Below the pieces are notes generated by a model, which saw only the letters and a list, made by a program, of their open reading frames with translations, ran no database searches and was not told where the DNA came from. Positions 6,901 through 9,764 of a DNA stretch of 9,764 nucleotides are shown piece after piece (position 1 is the first letter of the stretch; every line of letters begins with the position of its first letter). This DNA comes from Ruminococcus sp. (GTDB lineage: Bacteria; Bacillota; Clostridia; Oscillospirales; Ruminococcaceae), in the NCBI GenBank assembly GCA_024697705.1, contig JAILFF010000316.1, forward strand, positions 1-9,764, given 5' to 3'. The translations under genes and the position numbers were made by a program.

Positions 6901-7507
6901 CGATGCGCTTTTCAAGCTCGCCTATTATGTCGGTCAGGCGGCTCAAATTCTCTTCGGCGCGGAGAAGGTCAAGCTCGGTCTCGCGCTTTTTCTTGCGAAA
7001 GCGGGAGATACCCGCCGCTTCGTCGAATATCTGCCTGCGCTCGACGGGCTTGTTCGAGACTATCTCGCCTATCTTGCCCTGCCCGATAATAGCGTAGCCG
7101 TCCGCGCCGAGCCCCGTGTCCATGAAAAGCTCTTCGACGTCCTGCAATCTGACCTGCTCGCCGTTTATAAGATACTCGCTGTCGCCCTTTCGGTAGAGCT
7201 TTCTTGTAACGGAAACGATGTCCGAATCCTTTTTGAGCGTGCGGTCGGCGTTGTCTATCGTTATCGTGACAGAAGCGAAGCTTGCCTTCGGGCGGCGGAG
7301 AGTACCGTCGAAGATAACGTCCTCCATGCGCTTGCCGCGAAGGTCCTTCACCGAGCGCTCGCCCATTACCCAGCGCATGGCGTCGCCGATATTGCTCTTT
7401 CCGCTGCCGTTGGGACCCACTACGCCCGTTATTCCCTTGCCGAATTCAAGTCTGGTTTTGTCGGGGAAGGACTTAAAGCCCTGAAGCTCCAGCGATCTCA
7501 AATACAT
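3944..7507 (-). CDS. smc: Chromosome segregation ATPase SMC
   Basis: Core subunit of the bacterial condensin (Smc-ScpA-ScpB), which extrudes and organises DNA loops for chromosome segregation. The 1187-residue length is standard for full-length Smc. The N-terminal ATPase half has Walker A GPNGSGKSN at 31-39 and the DLRGKRMEDVIFDGT stretch around 56-70. Long charged coiled coils run from about 170 to 500 and about 670 to 1020. The hinge dimerisation domain (about 500-665) contains the conserved glycine pattern VNAGGSYTGGS. The C-terminal half has the ABC signature LSGGE at 1089-1093 and Walker B FCLLDEIEAAFDD near 1113-1125. The residues after the signature (MGFIA) differ from the more usual charged-residue-AxTA pattern. 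The ATG overlaps the end of the radical SAM gene by ten bases, with AGGGA upstream. No scpA or scpB is nearby. A MITE-like repeat begins only a few bases after the stop codon. Confidence 0.97.
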   Translation of the reverse strand: MYLRSLELQGFKSFPDKTRLEFGKGITGVVGPNGSGKSNIGDAMRWVMGERSVKDLRGKRMEDVIFDGTLRRPKASFASVTITIDNADRTLKKDSDIVSVTRKLYRKGDSEYLINGEQVRLQDVEELFMDTGLGADGYAIIGQGKIGEIVSNKPVERRQIFDEAAGISRFRKKKRETELDLLRAEENLSRLTDIIGELEKRIEPLRRQSEKAKKFKVLDDEKSSLEVSLWVMRINELIGIKTEYHEKLAAINEQYKSVSAAVDELESAVREARMKAADKSDLAASLREDIHNIELNNSKAAADTAVLENDIKHLEEKRASLADSMEQSRSSAYFLESKLADRQKKLDELKAAAKALSEEITAAEQELSGAQNELSGLESELEKMNSAINELYLKRSNAQFRLETAKNNSDSAAESLAGLDSERGDTNERRRLYESEKKRVSAEREGLASKKSEVQNRIAGFERLHEGKNKKLEAAREKFSENDYALREAGQRINILNELERSMDGYGGSVKFIMKAAAQGRVRGVCGSVAQLVTTKQEYSAAIETALGGAMQNIAVENEDAAKRGIRLLKESNAGRATFLPLTSVKGRNLDDPPRGEDGYIALASELVSCDPKYSGLVSNLLGRVAVAEDIDAASLIARRHGYKFKIVTLDGQVVNAGGSYTGGSVQRSAGLLTRRSEIETLEKRAAELKAQNETLKADCVNLSQEVQNLAAELEGQRAELTELDSGIMRCDMEIKRIDELTGQLEQSAEKLAETEEKLKAQLAAAEKQAEEAAAELSSLEKEIADGEDERSRRRGESEGAAEKRAALSDRLSALRIKEAEGIKDEQMCLAAIEQTKDAIGQEQGGEKRLGEEAEQCTRDIEEKRAGIKRIADEVSGSAEKIAALEEKIASAQRENAQFIREADKLSAEQRIKSEECMELTEEKTRLEERDKTLAAEFDKLVNRLWDEYGLTRTEAEENHQAPDDAKAARERLAELKSQIKALGNVNLGAIEEYAEVSERYEFMSAQIGDVNKSRQELTQLIESLTESMKSLFTENFERISKRFSEIFRELFGGGKGSLSLSDPDNVLECGIDIDVQPPGKVQKNLMSLSGGEMGFIAACILFAILSVRPSPFCLLDEIEAAFDDVNVAKYASYLHKYTDRTQFITITHRRGTMEEADVLYGVTMQEDGISKMLRLDMNDEQLKDLN

Positions 7508-8517
7508 CTGTAAATTTCCCTGCCGATCATAATCTCTTTGCTCCCGAGCGAATCGTCGGGGCGTATATCAAGCTTTACGCCGCGCTTTGCGAAGTAAGCG
7601 ATGTTTTCCTTTTTATGCCCTTTGACGGCGCTTATCATGCCCTTGCCGCAAAATATTTCCGCGCGGTCTTCGGTGATGCGGCTCTCTATAAAAGCCCTCA
7701 CCATTCTGCCGCGGACAAGCTCCCCCAGCGCCGGGTGATAGTACCCCGCCGCAAGGTCTTTCTCAACGCCGTCGGAAGCGTGAAGCCCTATCCTGAGTAT
7801 CTTTATACCCGCGTCGGAAAAAGCCTGCGCGTCGGCGGCAACTATGTCGAGCATTTCGTCCATCGGGATAAGCGTATACTCTCCGCTCTCGTAAGCTGAA
7901 GCCAGGCGCGTTCCCTTAAGCACGCACACGGGGTAGATACGCACGGTGTCGGGGGCTATTTCAAGCACTCTGCGGCGCGTTTCAAGCTCCTCCGCCAAAC
8001 CCGAGCCGTAAAGCCCCGTCATTATCTGTAAGCCCAACTCGAAGCCGTATTCCTTGATGAGCCGCGAAGCCGCGTAAACGTCCTCGACCGTGTGACCGCG
8101 CTCGTTGAGTTCAAGAACACGGTCGTTCATCGACTGAGCGCCAAGCTCGACAGACGTCACGCCGTGCGCTTTAAGTATGTCGAGTATCTCACGGCTGATA
8201 CAGTCGGGGCGTGTCGAGAGCCTTATGCCCTTGAAGCGCCCTTCGCCTACAAACTCCGCCGCCGCTTCAAGCAGTTCGGTCATGTATTCGCGCTTTATCG
8301 CCGTGAAGCTCCCTCCGAAGAAGGCTATCTCGCTTTCGCTGGCGCAAACCCCGTTTGTGCCGCTGTCCATTTCGGCAAGAGCCTGCGAACATACGCGCCT
8401 TACGTCCTCCGCGTGGGGAACAGCCGTTTTGCCCGTGATAGTCCTTTGGTCGCAGAAGGCGCATTTGTGCGGACAGCCGACGTGCGGGACGAAAAGTGCT
8501 ACGTTGCCCCTGCTCAC
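7498..8517 (-). CDS. Elp3-like radical SAM protein
   Basis: Radical S-adenosylmethionine enzyme of the Elp3-like type lacking an acetyltransferase domain, a gene often found between rnc and smc in Clostridia. The 4Fe-4S cluster motif is CPHKCAFC at residues 15-22 (C15, C19, C22, a CX3CX2C spacing). It is followed by the SAM-binding GGS at 68-70 (EIAFFGGSFTAI), STRPD at 101-105 and ELGAQS at 124-129, in the order expected for the partial TIM barrel. The C-terminal third (IYPVCVLKGTRLA..., LRIGLHASDGVEKDLAAGYYHPALGELVR) is typical of this group. The substrate is unknown; tRNA modification is a guess by analogy with Elp3. The start is GTG, overlapping the rnc stop (GTGA), with GGAG unusually close upstream. 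Its stop region overlaps the smc ATG by ten bases. Family assignment is firm, function is open. Confidence 0.93.
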   Translation of the reverse strand: MSRGNVALFVPHVGCPHKCAFCDQRTITGKTAVPHAEDVRRVCSQALAEMDSGTNGVCASESEIAFFGGSFTAIKREYMTELLEAAAEFVGEGRFKGIRLSTRPDCISREILDILKAHGVTSVELGAQSMNDRVLELNERGHTVEDVYAASRLIKEYGFELGLQIMTGLYGSGLAEELETRRRVLEIAPDTVRIYPVCVLKGTRLASAYESGEYTLIPMDEMLDIVAADAQAFSDAGIKILRIGLHASDGVEKDLAAGYYHPALGELVRGRMVRAFIESRITEDRAEIFCGKGMISAVKGHKKENIAYFAKRGVKLDIRPDDSLGSKEIMIGREIYRCI

Positions 8518-9212
8518 TTCTCCAGCCCCAAAAGCTTAAGCGCTTCAAACGCCGCCGCCTGTTCGGCAGCCTTTTTCGAGCGTCCCACGCCCTCGCCGAT
8601 GACGTTGGAATTGAGCCGCACCTGCACCGTGAACTTCTTGTCGTGGTCGGGACCCGACTCGCCCTTTAAGAAGTATTCCACCTTCTCTTCGGGGTTGCGC
8701 TGAATGACCTCCTGCAATTCGGTCTTGTAATCGTGGAGCTGCTTGCCGCCCGGAGGGGTAAGGTCTTTCGGCAGGAACGACAGCACATAGCTCCGCGCCG
8801 CCTCCAAGCCGCCGTCAAGGTAGACCGCCGCTATTACCGCTTCAAAAGCGTCGGAGACTATCGAGGGGCGCTCTCTGCCGCCCGTCATTTCCTCGCCCTT
8901 GCCTAAGAAAATATGTTCGCCCAAGTGTATCTTCTTTGAAAACTCAAACAAAGCGCTCTCGCAGACGAGCGAAGCGCGTAGCTTTGTCAGCTCGCCCTCG
9001 GGTATATGCGTAAAATGCTTGAATATATGGTCGGACACGACTATCGAAAGCACCGAGTCGCCCAAAAATTCAAGACGCTCGTTGCATCGTCTGCCCTTTT
9101 TCGATTCATTTGCAAAGGAGGAGTGCGAAAGCGCTTCAAACAGCAAAGATGTATCGTGAAAGCGATAACCCATGCTTGCCTGCAATTCCTCCATGTGCTG
9201 CTGCTCGTCCAT
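8514..9212 (-). CDS. rnc: Ribonuclease III
   Basis: Endoribonuclease that cleaves double-stranded RNA; in bacteria it processes the rRNA precursor and structured mRNAs and acts as a cytoplasmic homodimer. The 232-residue protein has the usual family length. An N-terminal RNase III domain (about residues 5-150) carries the signature ERLEFLGDSVL at 45-55, giving the expected acidic residues E48 and D52, and a second acidic pair D121/E124 in DAFEAVIAAVYLDGG. A C-terminal double-stranded RNA binding domain spans about 160-229 (DYKTELQE..., ending in a KKAAEQAA helix). The ATG start is preceded by AAGGTTGGTGG, a weak ribosome binding site. Its TGA stop overlaps the GTG start of the radical SAM gene by four bases, so the two are probably translationally coupled. 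The usual upstream partner acpP is not visible; instead a 3-copy hairpin array occupies the upstream DNA. Identification is secure from the motifs. Confidence 0.97.
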   Translation of the reverse strand: MDEQQHMEELQASMGYRFHDTSLLFEALSHSSFANESKKGRRCNERLEFLGDSVLSIVVSDHIFKHFTHIPEGELTKLRASLVCESALFEFSKKIHLGEHIFLGKGEEMTGGRERPSIVSDAFEAVIAAVYLDGGLEAARSYVLSFLPKDLTPPGGKQLHDYKTELQEVIQRNPEEKVEYFLKGESGPDHDKKFTVQVRLNSNVIGEGVGRSKKAAEQAAAFEALKLLGLEK

Positions 9213-9269
9213 TGTTCCACCAACCTTACTTTTTTGTTTGTATTTCGACCGACGACCGACTGCTTGTGA

Positions 9270-9379
9270 ATTTTGCGCGAAATAACGGAAGACATTAGTG
9301 AAGTAGGGAAATACTCCGATTTCCCTACTTTACCTGTCTTTCAGGGAAGAAGAAGTTATATATCTATAAGTGCTTCTTC
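9270..9379 (+). ncRNA. Candidate structured RNA repeat, copy 1
   Basis: Three successive stems on the plus strand. P1: ATTTT (9270-9274) with GAAAT (9279-9283). P2: GGAAGAC (9287-9293) with GTCTTTC (9336-9342), then, across a small ATTA/CT internal loop, GTGAAGTAGGGAAAT (9298-9312) with ATTTCCCTACTTTAC (9319-9333), capped by ACTCCG. P3: GAAGAAGAAGTTATA (9346-9360) with TATAAGTGCTTCTTC (9365-9379), 13 of 15 paired. G-T pairs occur in P1 and twice in P2; they are stable only if this strand is the RNA. Function unknown; no known RNA family recognised. Confidence 0.55.
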
Positions 9380-9434
9380 ATTTTATCCTAAAAATTTCCA
9401 GATAAAATAATACCTCGTTTTCTCTTGTCTCCGG

Positions 9435-9546
9435 ATTTTGCGCGAAATAACGGAAGACCCCGGTGAAGTAGGGAAATACTCCGATTTCCCTACTTTACCT
9501 GTCTTTCAGTGCTGATGAAGCTATATTTATATAGAGCGTCAGCACT
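9435..9546 (+). ncRNA. Candidate structured RNA repeat, copy 2
   Basis: Same layout as copy 1. P1 is ATTTT (9435-9439) with GAAAT (9444-9448). P2 (9452-9507) is identical to copy 1 except for the internal loop CCCG. P3 has a different sequence: AGTGCTGATG (9508-9517) pairs with CGTCAGCACT (9537-9546), including one T-G pair, and continues as CTATA/TATAG near the tip. Keeping a long stem and an A/T-rich tip while the stem sequence changes completely points to selection on structure. Confidence 0.55.
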
Positions 9547-9585
9547 CTCCTACTTAATAGGTAGGGATTGTCTGCTCGTTTGTGA

Positions 9586-9697
9586 ATTTCTGTGTGAAAT
9601 AACGGAAGACTTTAGCGAAGCAGGGAAATACTCCGATTTCCCTGCTTTGCCTGTCTTTCAGGGAAGAAGAAACTATATATATAAGGTTTTCTTCCCT
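9586..9697 (+). ncRNA. Candidate structured RNA repeat, copy 3
   Basis: P1 is ATTTC (9586-9590) with GAAAT (9596-9600), a C-G pair where copies 1 and 2 have T-G. P2: GGAAGAC (9604-9610) with GTCTTTC (9653-9659) and GCGAAGCAGGGAAAT (9615-9629) with ATTTCCCTGCTTTGC (9636-9650); two T-A pairs of the other copies are C-G here, both sides changed. The loop ACTCCG is unchanged. P3: AGGGAAGAAGA (9660-9670) with TTTTCTTCCCT (9687-9697) and a TATATATATA tip. Confidence 0.55.
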
Positions 9698-9764
9698 TTG
9701 CTCCATTATTTTCCAACGAGCTGTGTTCCCGCCGTCGGTATTCGTCCGATACAAAAAAGCCTCG

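Larger units (their letters stand above)
9213..9764. other. Gene-free region upstream of rnc
   Basis: The 552 bases between the rnc start and the window edge contain no convincing coding region. They are occupied largely by three tandem copies of a structured repeat (9270-9697). The linkers contain an inverted repeat TTTTATC/GATAAAA (9381-9387 and 9401-9407) and, nearest rnc, a short CGACCGACGACCGAC iteration (9246-9260). In 9698-9764 I recognise nothing. No clear sigma-A promoter for rnc was found. Confidence 0.7.

Noticed and set aside
9270..9697. CRISPR array
   Set aside because: The repeats are ~110 bases, imperfect and only three in number, with uneven linkers and no uniform spacers or cas genes.
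9270..9697. Integron attC array or tandem riboswitch
   Set aside because: No RYYYAAC/GTTRRRY ends or gene cassettes lie between the units, and the conserved core matches no riboswitch I recognise; no plus-strand gene begins within the window after it.
9554..9754. Minus-strand 66-residue open frame upstream of rnc
   Set aside because: Most of it is the reverse of the third structured repeat; the equivalent frame is not kept in the other two copies.

Overview
The window reads as chromosomal housekeeping DNA from a Gram-positive bacterium of the class Clostridia, most plausibly a Ruminococcus/Oscillospiraceae-type gut anaerobe. The basis is gene order (rnc, Elp3-like radical SAM, smc, ftsY), GGAGG-type ribosome binding sites, frequent GTG starts, G/C-rich third codon positions, and intergenic repeats with TTCACTATTCACT-type ends. 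The assignment is an inference from content; no 16S or other marker is present.

All nine supportable protein genes lie on the minus strand and are read from high to low coordinates. Genes 9212-3944: RNase III (rnc), a radical SAM enzyme and the condensin subunit Smc form a tight overlapping block. After a repeat element come ftsY (signal recognition particle receptor), a 46-residue membrane miniprotein and rdgB (house-cleaning nucleotide pyrophosphatase). After a second repeat element come yhbY (CRM-domain RNA-binding protein), nadD (NAD synthesis) and yqeK (Ap4A hydrolase). The mix is RNA processing, chromosome segregation, membrane targeting, nucleotide sanitation and cofactor supply.

The non-coding DNA holds the most interesting material. 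(1) Positions 9270-9697, upstream of rnc, carry three diverged copies of a ~110-base unit. Each folds into three stems with compensatory changes between copies and G-T pairs that only make sense if the plus strand is the RNA. This looks like a tandem structured RNA of a type I do not recognise. (2) Positions 1775-1999 and 3745-3940 hold two inverted copies of a MITE-like element with imperfect terminal inverted repeats and a row of small internal hairpins. (3) A ~25-base palindromic module with arms CCTGCACGA and TCGTGCCAAC occurs at one end of the first MITE-like copy and again, in opposite orientation, in a separate hairpin pair at 110-164. This suggests modular, mobile palindromes.

No rRNA, tRNA, CRISPR array, insertion sequence with transposase, or convincing intrinsic terminator was seen.
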